From positions 1-64,000 of the forward strand of contig NZ_JADKYY010000013.1 of NCBI RefSeq assembly GCF_015354315.1: DNA of 64,000 bases, in the 5' to 3' direction. This document shows, in pieces, positions 13,234 to 22,428 of the stretch. This DNA comes from Planobacterium oryzisoli. Its GTDB lineage: Bacteria > Bacteroidota > Bacteroidia > Flavobacteriales > Weeksellaceae. A program made the translations under genes and the position numbers. Below the pieces are notes generated by a model that saw only the letters and a list, made by a program, of their open reading frames with translations, ran no database searches and had not been told where the DNA came from. How positions within the stretch are numbered: position 1 is the stretch's first letter; every line of letters begins with the position of its first letter.

Positions 13234-16188
13234 TTAAAATTCTAAATTAACGCCTAAAGCGAAGGTGCGCGGGGTAGGATATCTACCGTTATCAATTCCG
13301 TTTAGTAATGGATTCTGGTTGAACAAACCAATTTCTGGATCGTATCCTTTATAGTCGGTGAAAGTGTGCAGGTTCTGCACGGTTCCATAAAGTCGGATTT
13401 TTTTCATCCGGATTGCTTCCAGAGCCTCAGGACTAAACGTGTAACCGAGCGTCACATTTTGAATTCGTAAATAATCTCCTTTTTCTATAAAGCGGTCGGA
13501 GATCTCTATGTTTCGGTTACTAGAGCTGTTAATAGGTCTTGGCAGAGCTGCATCGGTATTATCAGGTGTCCAGTAGTCCATTGCTTCTACAAATTGGTTT
13601 TGATAAAGCATCGCATTCTGTATACCGTTTCTGTGCGTTAGATTCATCAAATCGTTGCCAAACACACCGTATAGGAATACGGACAAATCAAAATTCTTAT
13701 ACGAGAAGTTATTAGTCAAACCGATGTTGAATTTTGGATTTGGATCCCCTATGATAGTACGGTCTCCGTCATCAATTTTCCCATCCCCATTGATATCCAC
13801 ATAACGTACATCCCCAAGGTAGGTCTGTCCCGGCGCAGTACCAATACTTTGACCAAACTGCACTGGCGCGGCAGTTAATTCTTCTAAGGTCCGGAAAATG
13901 CCTGCTGTTTTAAAACCCCAATAGGTACCAATTGGCTGGCCTACGAGTGTATTAGAAACTACATACGGCTGGTATCCATTCATGTTGGCCTGTTCGGTTA
14001 GGGTGATTCCATTGAGGATATCAAGGAGTTTATTTTGGTTATGGGAGAAAGTGAGCGTAGTATCCCATGCAAACGTATTAGACTTGTCGTTGTGGTAATT
14101 CAAAGTAAATTCCACCCCTTTGTTTTCCACCTGACCCATGTTGTAGTAAGGAGAATCCAATCCGCCAATCCAAGATGGGCCGCCGGTTAGATAATCCGGA
14201 AGAGGATATTGGAAAAGGAAATTATCGGAAAGCTTCTTGTAGAAATCTACCGTGAAATTCAGACGGCGGTATAGTGCCAAATCCAATCCAATGTCGGTCT
14301 GCTTCATATGTTCCCAGGTAAGCTCTGGGTTAGGGATATTGGCTGGAAGGAAATACTGCGTAAGATTCGATGCGAAGCGTCCGCCCGGAATCTGTTGGTT
14401 TCCAGTTTCTCCGTACCCTGCACGTAATTTAAGTAACGTGACCACTTCGGCAAGTGGTTCAAAGAAAGGTTCAGAACTCAATTTCCAAGACACTGCAACG
14501 GAAGGGAAGTAACCGACCTGTTTACCTTTTACCGCAGGGTCGAACTTCGAGGACTGGTCCCTGCGAATGGAGGCTGTAAGACTATAACGACTGTCGAAAT
14601 CATAGATTAATCGGCTAAAAAGTGAATACAGTGCTCCACTACCCTTGTAGCCAGTAACGGTGCGGCTTTCGGGATCAGACATGGAGAGGTTGTAAATATC
14701 ATTGGTTTTAAATCCATGTGCTTCGGCTACAATACCCTCCCAATGCGAATCGTTTGCCTCCTGACCTGCAAGGAGGGTAAATTTGTGTTGCCCAAGGCTC
14801 AAATCGTATGTAAGTAAATTCTGAATATTCGTCGAATACCAGTTTTGTCTTCTCTCTATTAGATCGGCAGTGAGATTTACTTGGGACCCTCGGTCGTAGG
14901 ACGGTGTAAAGTCCGTATGCTCAGAAAATTCTGTGTTTGCAGAGATCTCGGCACGGTATTTCAAACCCCTTGCAAGGTTTACCTCCGCAAAAAGACCGCC
15001 AAGGAAATTCTTACGTACCAGGGAATTGTCCCGTTCCAATGCTTCAGCCACCGGATTGAAATAATTCACGTTCTGTCCTGCAGGAGGAGCCGCGTAGGTT
15101 CCATCTAAGTTTCTAATAGGAAGGTCTGGCGCCTGGAGAAGCGTATTGGTGATAAGTCCACCGAAGCTCTGGTTGATGGTAAAGCGCTCATTGGTAATCC
15201 CTGTAGAGATGTTGGTCCCTACTTTTAACCAAGACTTGACTTTAGCATCTACATTAACACGGAATGTGTAGCGTTTCATCCCCGTGCCGATTATGTTACC
15301 AGACTGGTCCATGTAATTACCAGAAATATAGTAGTTCACCCCCTCTTTACCTCCGGAAAAGCCTAATTGGTGGTTCTGACCGTATCCGAGCTGAAATATC
15401 TCGCGCTGCCAGTCGGTTCCTTTGCCGAGCAACTCAGGATGCGCAAATTCCGCACGTGGTTCGGTATTAAATAATGCACCCAAGGCATTCTGGTGCGCAG
15501 CGTACTGCTGTAGGTTCATAAGCTCTAGGAAAGTAGGTATTTGCGTGATGTTGGTGGAACCATCGTAGCTAATTCTACCCTCACCTCTTTTACCCGTCTT
15601 TGTAGTAATTATAATCACACCGTTCGCTCCCCTGGCTCCGTAAATAGCTACTGCTGAGGCATCTTTAAGAACATCAACACTCTCAATGTCATTAGGATTT
15701 AGGAACGATATTGGAGAGACCGCGTTGTTTCCTGAACCACCGGTAGAAGAAAAATCATTTCCCGCAATAGGTCGTCCACTGGTAGCTCTTCCACTGGCAT
15801 CGCCCGAAATAGGAACTCCGTCGATGATGTAGAGTGGCTCATTTACCCCATTAAGAGAGGTGGTTCCCCGCACCCTGATAGAGGCTGCCGCACCGGGCTG
15901 TCCGCTACCATTGGTAACCATCACACCACTCATCTTTCCTTGCAGCATCTGATCAACGTTCATTTGTTTAAGATCTGCAATGTCACCGGACTTGATAGAA
16001 GAAATCGCAGAATTCACATCTTTTTTCTTCTGCGTACCGTATCCGATCATTACTACTTCTTCGATCCCTTGGGTTCGAATGGAGTCACCTGTGGTTTGCC
16101 CGTCCATGAATGCAAAGGAGCCGAGCAAAAACACAACCGCGGTTTTAAGGCTGGTGCTCTTTGGATTGAAATAAAGAAAACTCTTCAT
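13234..16188 (-). CDS. susC: SusC/RagA family TonB-dependent outer-membrane receptor
   Basis: A 984-residue importer that forms the barrel of the SusCD complex and brings mannooligosaccharides into the periplasm with TonB energy. The start at 16188 gives a signal peptide (about 1-30); the upstream frame to 16215 is not needed. Unusually, the mature protein goes straight into the TonB-box-like IEEVVMIGYGTQKKKDV (about 42-58) and the plug domain (SGVMVTNGSGQPGAAASIRVRG, DVLKDASAVAIYGARGANGVII); the carboxypeptidase-regulatory-like N-terminal extension seen in many SusC proteins is missing. The barrel runs to the terminal aromatic FALGVNLEF. It is the first gene of the operon, with a -7 element at 16263-16270. 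Confidence 0.96.
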   Translation of the reverse strand: MKSFLYFNPKSTSLKTAVVFLLGSFAFMDGQTTGDSIRTQGIEEVVMIGYGTQKKKDVNSAISSIKSGDIADLKQMNVDQMLQGKMSGVMVTNGSGQPGAAASIRVRGTTSLNGVNEPLYIIDGVPISGDASGRATSGRPIAGNDFSSTGGSGNNAVSPISFLNPNDIESVDVLKDASAVAIYGARGANGVIIITTKTGKRGEGRISYDGSTNITQIPTFLELMNLQQYAAHQNALGALFNTEPRAEFAHPELLGKGTDWQREIFQLGYGQNHQLGFSGGKEGVNYYISGNYMDQSGNIIGTGMKRYTFRVNVDAKVKSWLKVGTNISTGITNERFTINQSFGGLITNTLLQAPDLPIRNLDGTYAAPPAGQNVNYFNPVAEALERDNSLVRKNFLGGLFAEVNLARGLKYRAEISANTEFSEHTDFTPSYDRGSQVNLTADLIERRQNWYSTNIQNLLTYDLSLGQHKFTLLAGQEANDSHWEGIVAEAHGFKTNDIYNLSMSDPESRTVTGYKGSGALYSLFSRLIYDFDSRYSLTASIRRDQSSKFDPAVKGKQVGYFPSVAVSWKLSSEPFFEPLAEVVTLLKLRAGYGETGNQQIPGGRFASNLTQYFLPANIPNPELTWEHMKQTDIGLDLALYRRLNFTVDFYKKLSDNFLFQYPLPDYLTGGPSWIGGLDSPYYNMGQVENKGVEFTLNYHNDKSNTFAWDTTLTFSHNQNKLLDILNGITLTEQANMNGYQPYVVSNTLVGQPIGTYWGFKTAGIFRTLEELTAAPVQFGQSIGTAPGQTYLGDVRYVDINGDGKIDDGDRTIIGDPNPKFNIGLTNNFSYKNFDLSVFLYGVFGNDLMNLTHRNGIQNAMLYQNQFVEAMDYWTPDNTDAALPRPINSSSNRNIEISDRFIEKGDYLRIQNVTLGYTFSPEALEAIRMKKIRLYGTVQNLHTFTDYKGYDPEIGLFNQNPLLNGIDNGRYPTPRTFALGVNLEF

Positions 16189-16262
16189 AGTATTTTGATT
16201 AATAATTTTGAACACCCTTAAATTTTGAAATATTCATTAATTGAGGATATTCATTAGCAAAA

Positions 16263-16270
16263 CAAATTTA
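16263..16270 (-). promoter_or_regulatory. -7 promoter element of the susC operon
   Basis: TAAATTTG on the minus strand (TAnnTTTG), about 75 nt before the susC ATG. No good -33 TTTG lies at the usual distance, which fits a promoter needing an activator such as the AraC protein encoded upstream. AATTAACAAT on the minus strand (16285-16276) sits just upstream and recurs before the GH26 operon. Confidence 0.5.
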
Positions 16271-16330
16271 TACTGATTGTTAATTGTTTATTAATATTAT
16301 TTTATCAATTACTCCTACTATTTTCTTATC

Positions 16331-16367
16331 AGAAATAAAACGGTCCGAAATTGGATAAAATCGGACC
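16331..16367 (-). terminator. Terminator of the AraC regulator gene
   Basis: GGTCCGA and TCGGACC (16342-16348 and 16361-16367) form a 7-bp stem; on the minus strand it is followed by GTTTTATTTC. It lies about 30 nt after the regulator stop codon and separates it from the susC promoter. Confidence 0.7.
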
Positions 16368-16397
16368 AATGTTTATAAATAATATGATAAAATAATA

Positions 16398-17276
16398 TTA
16401 CAGAATTCGTTTGATGCCATTGAACTCTTCACGGTAACTGCTCGGGGTAGTGCCTTTGACCGATTTAAATACGCGGTTGAAATTCGCAATGTTGTTAAAA
16501 CCCGATTTATATGCCACCTCTGCAACACTTAGATCTTTCTCGACTAAATTTCTAGCTGCATAACCTATTCTGATATCATTGAGATAGTTGACAAATGTTT
16601 TATTAGTTCGTCTCTTTATAAATCTGTTAAAAGAAACGGGACTCATCGAGGCGAGTTGGGAGACTTCTTCCAAGGTGATTTTATTGGAATAGTTCTTCTG
16701 AATGTACTCATACACAAGCTTCATCTTGTCGTCCTCTTCAAATTTGTCCTTCTCTACTGTATACGTGGAGAGTATCCGTTGGTTACGGGAAGTAGCCATA
16801 TCGTGCAGAATAGAAAGAATTTCCAAAAAATAGTCCATACCATCCAGCTTGGAGAGCCCGCAAATGCGGGGAGCTAAGTCCTGAGTGGTCTTGCGTGAAA
16901 AAACAACACCATGGGTGGAGCGATTGAACAGATCCCGAATTGGGCGCATAATCCTTCGGGACAAAAGACTCGAATCAAAGAGTTGACCGTCAAACTGAAT
17001 GGTGATCTCATGAATCCGCTTTTCCTTACATTTATGTGTTTCCCACGCATGGTAAAGATTAGGACCCACAAACACGAGCTCAATATCATCAATCTCCTCA
17101 ATGCTATCGCCCATTATACGTTTGACTCCTTTTCCGTTCTCAATGAAATTGATTTCGTACTCAGGATGAAAATGCACCGGAAAATCAAATTCATCCTTTA
17201 CGCGGTCAAAAACCAGGAAACTGTCCAAACTTGACAAAGGAGGGATTTCACGGAAAAAATGAGATTCAGTTTTCAT
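16398..17276 (-). CDS. AraC family transcriptional regulator of the mannan locus
   Basis: A 292-residue regulator with an N-terminal cupin-like sensor domain (FPVHFHPEYEINFIENGKGVKRI, about 32-54) and a C-terminal double helix-turn-helix (about 185-285). The first HTH is ITLEEVSQLASMSPVSFNRFIKRRT; the second is LSVAEVAYKSGFNNIANFNRVFKSVKGTTPSSYR, the AraC signature. Its place between the divergent susC and GH26 operons makes it the likely activator of the locus, replacing the hybrid two-component or ECF sigma regulators common for SusCD loci. The sensor would then see a mannose-containing sugar in the cytosol, which is inference. Its own -7 element may be TAAATTTG at 17361-17354. Confidence 0.93.
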   Translation of the reverse strand: MKTESHFFREIPPLSSLDSFLVFDRVKDEFDFPVHFHPEYEINFIENGKGVKRIMGDSIEEIDDIELVFVGPNLYHAWETHKCKEKRIHEITIQFDGQLFDSSLLSRRIMRPIRDLFNRSTHGVVFSRKTTQDLAPRICGLSKLDGMDYFLEILSILHDMATSRNQRILSTYTVEKDKFEEDDKMKLVYEYIQKNYSNKITLEEVSQLASMSPVSFNRFIKRRTNKTFVNYLNDIRIGYAARNLVEKDLSVAEVAYKSGFNNIANFNRVFKSVKGTTPSSYREEFNGIKRIL

Positions 17277-17343
17277 AACTCGCAGATTTTTGATAGAACA
17301 ATGACAAAATAGTATTAATTAATTAACAATAACAAAAACTACA

Positions 17344-17374
17344 TTTGTGTTAACAAATTTAAAAAATAAGTTTG
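17344..17374 (+). promoter_or_regulatory. Promoter of the GH26 operon, back to back with the araC promoter
   Basis: TTTG (17344-17347), 19 nt, then TAAGTTTG (17367-17374): an exact Bacteroidota housekeeping promoter, about 75 nt before the GH26 ATG. On the other strand TAAATTTG (17361-17354) falls inside the same window and may drive araC, so the two promoters overlap. AATTAACAAT at 17321-17330, found also at susC, is a candidate regulator site. Confidence 0.75.
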
Positions 17375-17455
17375 CATTACAGCAGATTAATATCATTTTG
17401 TTTTTCTTGCATTTTCATTAAATAAGCATTTTCATTAAATAAAATATAATATCCG

Positions 17456-18592
17456 ATGAATAGCATAAAGTTTCTTTTTTTCTGCAGCTCCCTACTGCTC
17501 GTAGGTTGCCAGAACCGACCGCTGAGCACAGATCCACTAGCCCCAAAGCCTGAAAGTACCTCCAAAGAGATACTCGTATCAAATCTTATGGATCTAGCGA
17601 AAAAAGGCTATATGATAGGTCATCAAGACGCTTTAGCGTATGGCGTTTCATGGCGCTATCAGGAGGGAAGAAGCGATATTCAGGACGTCGCTGGGGACTA
17701 TCCAGCCCTCTACGGTTGGGATATTGGTGGTATTGAACATGGAAAGAAAAATAACATAGACGGGGTCCCCTTTTCAAAAATGATTCAGTGGATCAAAGAA
17801 ATACACCAAAGAAAAGGTCTCTCTACTATTAGCTGGCATATGGACAATCCTTTATCAGGAGGAAATTCTTGGGATGTTACGGCGGGAACTGTAGAGAGTA
17901 TGCTTCCAGGAGGAAGCAAAAACACCCTCTACAACCAGTGGCTGGACAGGGCAGCTGATTTTCTCAATGCCTTAGAAGATACGCAAGGAAACAAAATCCC
18001 TGTGCTGTTCCGTCCCTACCATGAACTCACAGGAACGTGGTTCTGGTGGTGCCAGAACAACACCTCATCCGACAACTACAAAGCGCTATGGAGGTACACG
18101 TTTGATTACTTGACAAAAAACCATCAGATCAAGCATTTGGTATGGGTATATAATACTGCAGACTATGCCACCAAACAGGAGTTTCTCGAATACTATCCCT
18201 CAGATGCGCTCGTGGACATGCTGAGTTTTGATAAATACCAATACGGTGCGCCGGATCAAGGGCAGTCGTTTAAGACCACACTTAGAAATCAACTTCAAAT
18301 CCTAACAGAAATAGGGAAAGAGAAAAACAAGCCCATAGCATTTGCCGAAACTGGCTACGAAACCATTCCCGACCCTCAATGGTGGACCGGTACGCTGCAC
18401 CAAATCCTTAAAGACTTTCCTGTGAGCCACGTACTTCTTTGGCGCAACCACGGCTGGCAAGAAACAGAACAGAAGATGCACTATTATGCCCCATACGAGG
18501 GACATCCATCTGCAAAAGATTTTCAAACATTCCACGCACTGGACGCTACCCTTTTTCAAAGCGACCTCTCAAGAATCAATATTTACCAATAG
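17456..18592 (+). CDS. GH26 endo-beta-1,4-mannanase, lipoprotein
   Basis: A 378-residue lipoprotein with lipobox LLLVGC (Cys18) and one GH26 domain. The acid/base is Glu190 in FRPYHELTGTWFWW and the nucleophile Glu298 in IAFAETGYE; the early GHQDALAYG and WDIGGIEHG motifs line the active site. It cuts internal beta-1,4-mannosyl bonds. The residues after the cysteine (QNRPLST) lack the acidic export signal, so a periplasm-facing location, cutting imported oligosaccharides, is more likely than the surface. First gene of a five-gene operon; the symporter gene starts 1 nt after its stop. Confidence 0.95.
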   Translation: MNSIKFLFFCSSLLLVGCQNRPLSTDPLAPKPESTSKEILVSNLMDLAKKGYMIGHQDALAYGVSWRYQEGRSDIQDVAGDYPALYGWDIGGIEHGKKNNIDGVPFSKMIQWIKEIHQRKGLSTISWHMDNPLSGGNSWDVTAGTVESMLPGGSKNTLYNQWLDRAADFLNALEDTQGNKIPVLFRPYHELTGTWFWWCQNNTSSDNYKALWRYTFDYLTKNHQIKHLVWVYNTADYATKQEFLEYYPSDALVDMLSFDKYQYGAPDQGQSFKTTLRNQLQILTEIGKEKNKPIAFAETGYETIPDPQWWTGTLHQILKDFPVSHVLLWRNHGWQETEQKMHYYAPYEGHPSAKDFQTFHALDATLFQSDLSRINIYQ

Positions 18593-18593
18593 G

Positions 18594-19979
18594 ATGGAGA
18601 ACACACCAATAAAACTACAGGAAAAGATAGGATACGGACTTGGCGACGCGGCCTCATCCATGTTTTGGAAGATTTTTAGTATGTATCTTATGTTCTATTA
18701 TACGGACGTATACGGACTTGCCCCTGCCGTTGTGGGTACCATGTTTTTAATTACCAGGGTATGGGACTCGTTCTTTGATCCAATAGTGGGCATTCTTGCA
18801 GACCGCACAAATTCGCGATGGGGTAAGTTCCGCCCGTATTTATTGTGGGTTAGTATACCCTTTGCGCTGGTGGGACTGCTAACGTTCTATACACCAGACT
18901 TTGATGAGAAGGGGAAAATCATTTATGCCTACATCACCTACTCCCTTATGATGATGGTCTATTCTTTAATCAATGTCCCTTATGCATCGCTTCTGGGCGT
19001 TCTCTCCTCCAGCAGAAAAGAGCGTACTGTCCTCTCGTCCTACCGCATGGTGTTTGCTTTCGCCGGAAGCCTGCTGGCCTTATGGATACTGGAGCCACTC
19101 GTAGTATTTTTTGGAGGAGATTTAAATTCCAAGGAAGGGTGGTTTTATGCAATGGTGGTTTTCGGAGCCCTCACCACCTTATTCTTTCTGCTCTGTTTTA
19201 CCCTGACAAGGGAACGGGTACAGCCTATAGCAGAAAATAACGATCTGAAAAGCGACTTCAAGGACTTATGGAACAATCGTCCCTGGTGGATTCTACTTGG
19301 CGCCGGAGTAGCTACTTTAATATTTAATTCCGTTCGGGACGGAGCGGCGGTATTTTACTTTAAGTACTATATCTCCTCACAGGTGAGCCTAGACACTAAT
19401 TTCCTAGGACAAAGCCTTGGACTCACCCCTACTTCCCTGTACCTTGTGGTAGGGCAAGCGGCCAATATCGTAGGGGTTATTTTAGCCACCCCCATTGCAA
19501 ATAAAATCGGCAAGAAAAAGACTTTTTTCTACGCCATGCTTCTGGCATTTGTATTCAGTATTGTATTTTATTTCACCAACAATTCTGCACTGATGCCCAT
19601 CCTAATGCTTCAGTCGCTGATAAGCGCCTGCGCAGGAGCCATCTTCCCATTGATTTGGTCCATGTATGCCGATACGGCAGATTACTCCGAATGGAAACGG
19701 GGGCGTAGGGCTACGGGATTAGTATTTTCCGCCTCCTCCATGTCACAGAAATTAGGTTGGACCCTTGGAGGCGCCGCAACCGGCTGGCTCCTCGCCCTGT
19801 ACGGCTTTCAGGCGAATACCATTCAAAATGCAACAACTCTGGAGGGTATAAAGCTCATGCTAAGTATTTTCCCTGCAGTAGCTACTCTGATTTCACTGCT
19901 GTTCATCTGGTTCTATCCTTTAGACGAACAACAGCTACAAAAAATGGAGGAAGAACTCAAAAACACTAGAACTCAATAG
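18594..19979 (+). CDS. GPH-family sugar:cation symporter (MFS)
   Basis: An inner-membrane transporter of 461 residues with about 12 membrane helices. The start at 18594 (MENTPIKLQEKIGYGLGDAA) is chosen because this is the typical GPH opening; the open frame extends further upstream into the GH26 gene. Family motifs are DVYGLAPAVVGTMFLITRVWD (about 35-55), FDPIVGILADRTNSRWGKFRPYL (about 57-79) and, late, MYADTADYSEWKRGRRATGLVFS. It should import mannobiose or short mannooligosaccharides from the periplasm, as its neighbours process them in the cytosol. Substrate inferred from context. Confidence 0.93.
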   Translation: MENTPIKLQEKIGYGLGDAASSMFWKIFSMYLMFYYTDVYGLAPAVVGTMFLITRVWDSFFDPIVGILADRTNSRWGKFRPYLLWVSIPFALVGLLTFYTPDFDEKGKIIYAYITYSLMMMVYSLINVPYASLLGVLSSSRKERTVLSSYRMVFAFAGSLLALWILEPLVVFFGGDLNSKEGWFYAMVVFGALTTLFFLLCFTLTRERVQPIAENNDLKSDFKDLWNNRPWWILLGAGVATLIFNSVRDGAAVFYFKYYISSQVSLDTNFLGQSLGLTPTSLYLVVGQAANIVGVILATPIANKIGKKKTFFYAMLLAFVFSIVFYFTNNSALMPILMLQSLISACAGAIFPLIWSMYADTADYSEWKRGRRATGLVFSASSMSQKLGWTLGGAATGWLLALYGFQANTIQNATTLEGIKLMLSIFPAVATLISLLFIWFYPLDEQQLQKMEEELKNTRTQ

Positions 19980-20001
19980 TAATCGACTCAATTTAACTAT
20001 A

Positions 20002-21186
20002 ATGGACACAAACGCACTCTTTCTACAGCGGAAAGAAAATCTTTGGAGCGAATACAATGCATTAATTACACGCTCAAACCATCCTTCAGAAAAATGCTCG
20101 AACGGCATCTTTTCTCGATTTAAAAATCCTGTGATTACTCGCAATCATATACCCCTGAATTGGCGCTACCACTTCAATGTGTCCCAGAATCCCTATCTGA
20201 TGGAACGAGTGGGTATCAATGCTACCTTCAATGCGGGCGCGTTACTATTCAATGGTAAATATGTGCTGTGCGTTAGGGTGGAGGCTAATAACCGAAAATC
20301 CTTTTTTGCCATTGCAGAAAGCCCCAATGGAATAGATAATTTTACATTTTGGGACGCTCCTTGCGTTATTCCATCCATTGAAGGAAATCCCGACACCAAC
20401 CTCTACGACATGCGTCTGATAGCCCATCAAGACGGTTGGATTTACGGTATATTCTGCACCGAGAGAAAGGATCCTCATGCCGCACCGGGGGATACCAGTG
20501 CCGCGGTTGCCAACGCTGGAATTGTGCGTACAAAAGACCTTCGCCATTTTGAACGGTTGCCGGATCTAATTTCAACCTCTGGCCAACAGAGAAACGTCGT
20601 GCTCCATCCCGAATTCATTGATGGAAAATACGCGGTCTATACCCGCCCACAGGACGGATTCATAGACGTAGGTTCGGGGGGAGGCATTGGCCTTGGATAC
20701 ATTAAAGATATGCTTAACCCTGTAGTAGAGGAAGAATCCATTATATTTGGTAAAACCTACCATACCGTCTATGAACTGAAAAACGGCTTAGGCCCCGCCC
20801 CTATAAAGACTTCCAAGGGATGGCTACATCTAGCACATGGTGTACGAAACACCGCCGCAGGGCTTCGCTATACACTCTATGCTTTTATGACGGATCTACA
20901 CGACATTAAAAAAGTAACTCATATTCCTGCGGGCCATCTAATGGCGCCCGAAGGTAAAGAACGGGTTGGCGACGTTTCCAACGTACTGTTTTCCAATGGT
21001 TGGATAGTGGATCCTAACGGACGCATCCTCATCTACTACGCTTCTTCCGACAGCAGGCTGCATGTAGCGGAAACCTCCGTGGAGCAACTGATTGATTATG
21101 TAGAAAACACAGCAAGTGATTCACTGACCTCCACGGGCACGGTAGAGGAGATAATCCGACTTATCGAGTCTAATGCACAGGAATAA
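20002..21186 (+). CDS. GH130 beta-1,4-mannosylglucose phosphorylase (GH130_1 type)
   Basis: A 394-residue cytosolic phosphorylase. It matches the Bacteroides fragilis mannosylglucose phosphorylase pattern closely: GIFSRFKNPVITRNHIPLNWRY near the start, MERVGINATFNAGA, LYDMRLIAHQDGWIYGIFC with the catalytic Asp136, QQRNVVLHPEFIDGKYAVYTRPQDGF, GWLHLAHGVRNTAAGLRY and GDVSNVLFSNGWI. The reaction is 4-O-beta-mannosyl-glucose plus phosphate to alpha-mannose-1-phosphate and glucose. The epimerase gene directly downstream makes its substrate from mannobiose, which supports subfamily 1. No signal peptide, as expected. Confidence 0.93.
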   Translation: MDTNALFLQRKENLWSEYNALITRSNHPSEKCSNGIFSRFKNPVITRNHIPLNWRYHFNVSQNPYLMERVGINATFNAGALLFNGKYVLCVRVEANNRKSFFAIAESPNGIDNFTFWDAPCVIPSIEGNPDTNLYDMRLIAHQDGWIYGIFCTERKDPHAAPGDTSAAVANAGIVRTKDLRHFERLPDLISTSGQQRNVVLHPEFIDGKYAVYTRPQDGFIDVGSGGGIGLGYIKDMLNPVVEEESIIFGKTYHTVYELKNGLGPAPIKTSKGWLHLAHGVRNTAAGLRYTLYAFMTDLHDIKKVTHIPAGHLMAPEGKERVGDVSNVLFSNGWIVDPNGRILIYYASSDSRLHVAETSVEQLIDYVENTASDSLTSTGTVEEIIRLIESNAQE

Positions 21187-21201
21187 GTAAAACCAAATTT
21201 C

Positions 21202-22395
21202 ATGGAACACCGCTTAGAAAACCTCAACCAACGCGCCTATTCCCAACTGGTCCAAACTCTTGAATTCTGGCTTCATGAAACCACTGACCAGGTATACGGA
21301 GGATTTATTGGGCAAATTGACTACCGAAACCATAAAAACCCACAGGCAGATAAAGGAGCAGTACTAAATGCGCGTATTCTCTGGAGTTTCTCCGCAGCTC
21401 ATCAGCTCATTCCGCACGCAAAATATTTCTCTGCCGCACACCGTGCGTTTGATTATATAGAAAACCACTTCCTTAACCACGACTCCAAGGGACTATACTG
21501 GAGCGTAGATTATAAAGGAAGGCCCAAGGAAACTAAAAACCAAACCTATGCTTTGGCTTTCATGATTTATGGACTGAGTGAATTTTACAAAATTTCCGCA
21601 CATCCCAAAGCCCTAGAATACGCTCTTACTCTATACCAATCTATTGAAGAACATACCTATGACAAGCAGTTCAACGGGTACATCGAGGCTTTGGATTCTT
21701 CATGGAACCCCCTAAATGATCTTAGGCTGAGCGAAAAGGACCAAAACACCGAAAAAACGTTCAACACCCACCTCCACATAGTGGAAGCCTACGCAAATCT
21801 GTACCAAGTATGGCCCGATCCACATCTTAAAGAAAGGATCAGCAATCTCCTACAACTCTCTATAACGTATTTTGTAGATCCGGTGGCCCACCGCTGCCGA
21901 CTGTTCTTTGACCGGCAGTGGAACGAAACCCTAGACCATATTTCCTTCGGACATGACATTGAAGCCTCCTGGCTTCTAACCTCATGTGCGGAGAAAACAC
22001 AAGACATCAAAATGCTCTCACGGCTTAAAAAGCTTAGCCTAAACTTGGTACGAGGGGTAAAAAACGCAGTAGACAAAGACGGGGGCCTATGGTATGAAAA
22101 AAGCTTGACAAACAACGATTGGATTTATGAAAAGCATTGGTGGTGTCAAGCCGAATTCTGGATAGGGATGATACACGCCTGGCAACTTACTGGCACAAAA
22201 CACTATTTTCAACTCGCAGAGGATAATTTCAATTTCGTAGAGAAATACATTGTAGATAGTCAGTACGGTGAATGGATCTGGGGTATCGACAAGGAAATGC
22301 GTCCTATTGAAAAAGATAAAGTAGGACCTTGGAAATGCCCCTACCACAACACCCGTGCGTACATTGAACTAATTCAGCGACTAAAACCGCTTTAA
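21202..22395 (+). CDS. Mannobiose/cellobiose 2-epimerase (AGE family)
   Basis: A 397-residue cytosolic alpha/alpha-barrel enzyme of the N-acylglucosamine 2-epimerase superfamily. It carries conserved YGGFIGQIDYRN (about 33-44), KGAVLNARILWSFSAAH, RPKETKNQTYALAFMIYGLSEFY, HLHIVEAYANLY, SFGHDIEASWLL and CPYHNTRAYIELI, the last three with the histidines used for proton abstraction in the family. In a GH130 operon it converts beta-1,4-mannobiose to mannosyl-glucose. The gene sits 15 nt after GH130 and 33 nt before GH5_7. Confidence 0.93.
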   Translation: MEHRLENLNQRAYSQLVQTLEFWLHETTDQVYGGFIGQIDYRNHKNPQADKGAVLNARILWSFSAAHQLIPHAKYFSAAHRAFDYIENHFLNHDSKGLYWSVDYKGRPKETKNQTYALAFMIYGLSEFYKISAHPKALEYALTLYQSIEEHTYDKQFNGYIEALDSSWNPLNDLRLSEKDQNTEKTFNTHLHIVEAYANLYQVWPDPHLKERISNLLQLSITYFVDPVAHRCRLFFDRQWNETLDHISFGHDIEASWLLTSCAEKTQDIKMLSRLKKLSLNLVRGVKNAVDKDGGLWYEKSLTNNDWIYEKHWWCQAEFWIGMIHAWQLTGTKHYFQLAEDNFNFVEKYIVDSQYGEWIWGIDKEMRPIEKDKVGPWKCPYHNTRAYIELIQRLKPL

Positions 22396-22428
22396 ATACT
22401 TACTTTCCAAGTCGAAAAAACCATTTTT

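Noticed and set aside
18486-18593. 36-codon N-terminal extension of the sugar symporter inside the GH26 gene
   Set aside because: The ATG at 18594 gives the standard start of this transporter family, and the extension is merely the GH26 sequence in another frame.
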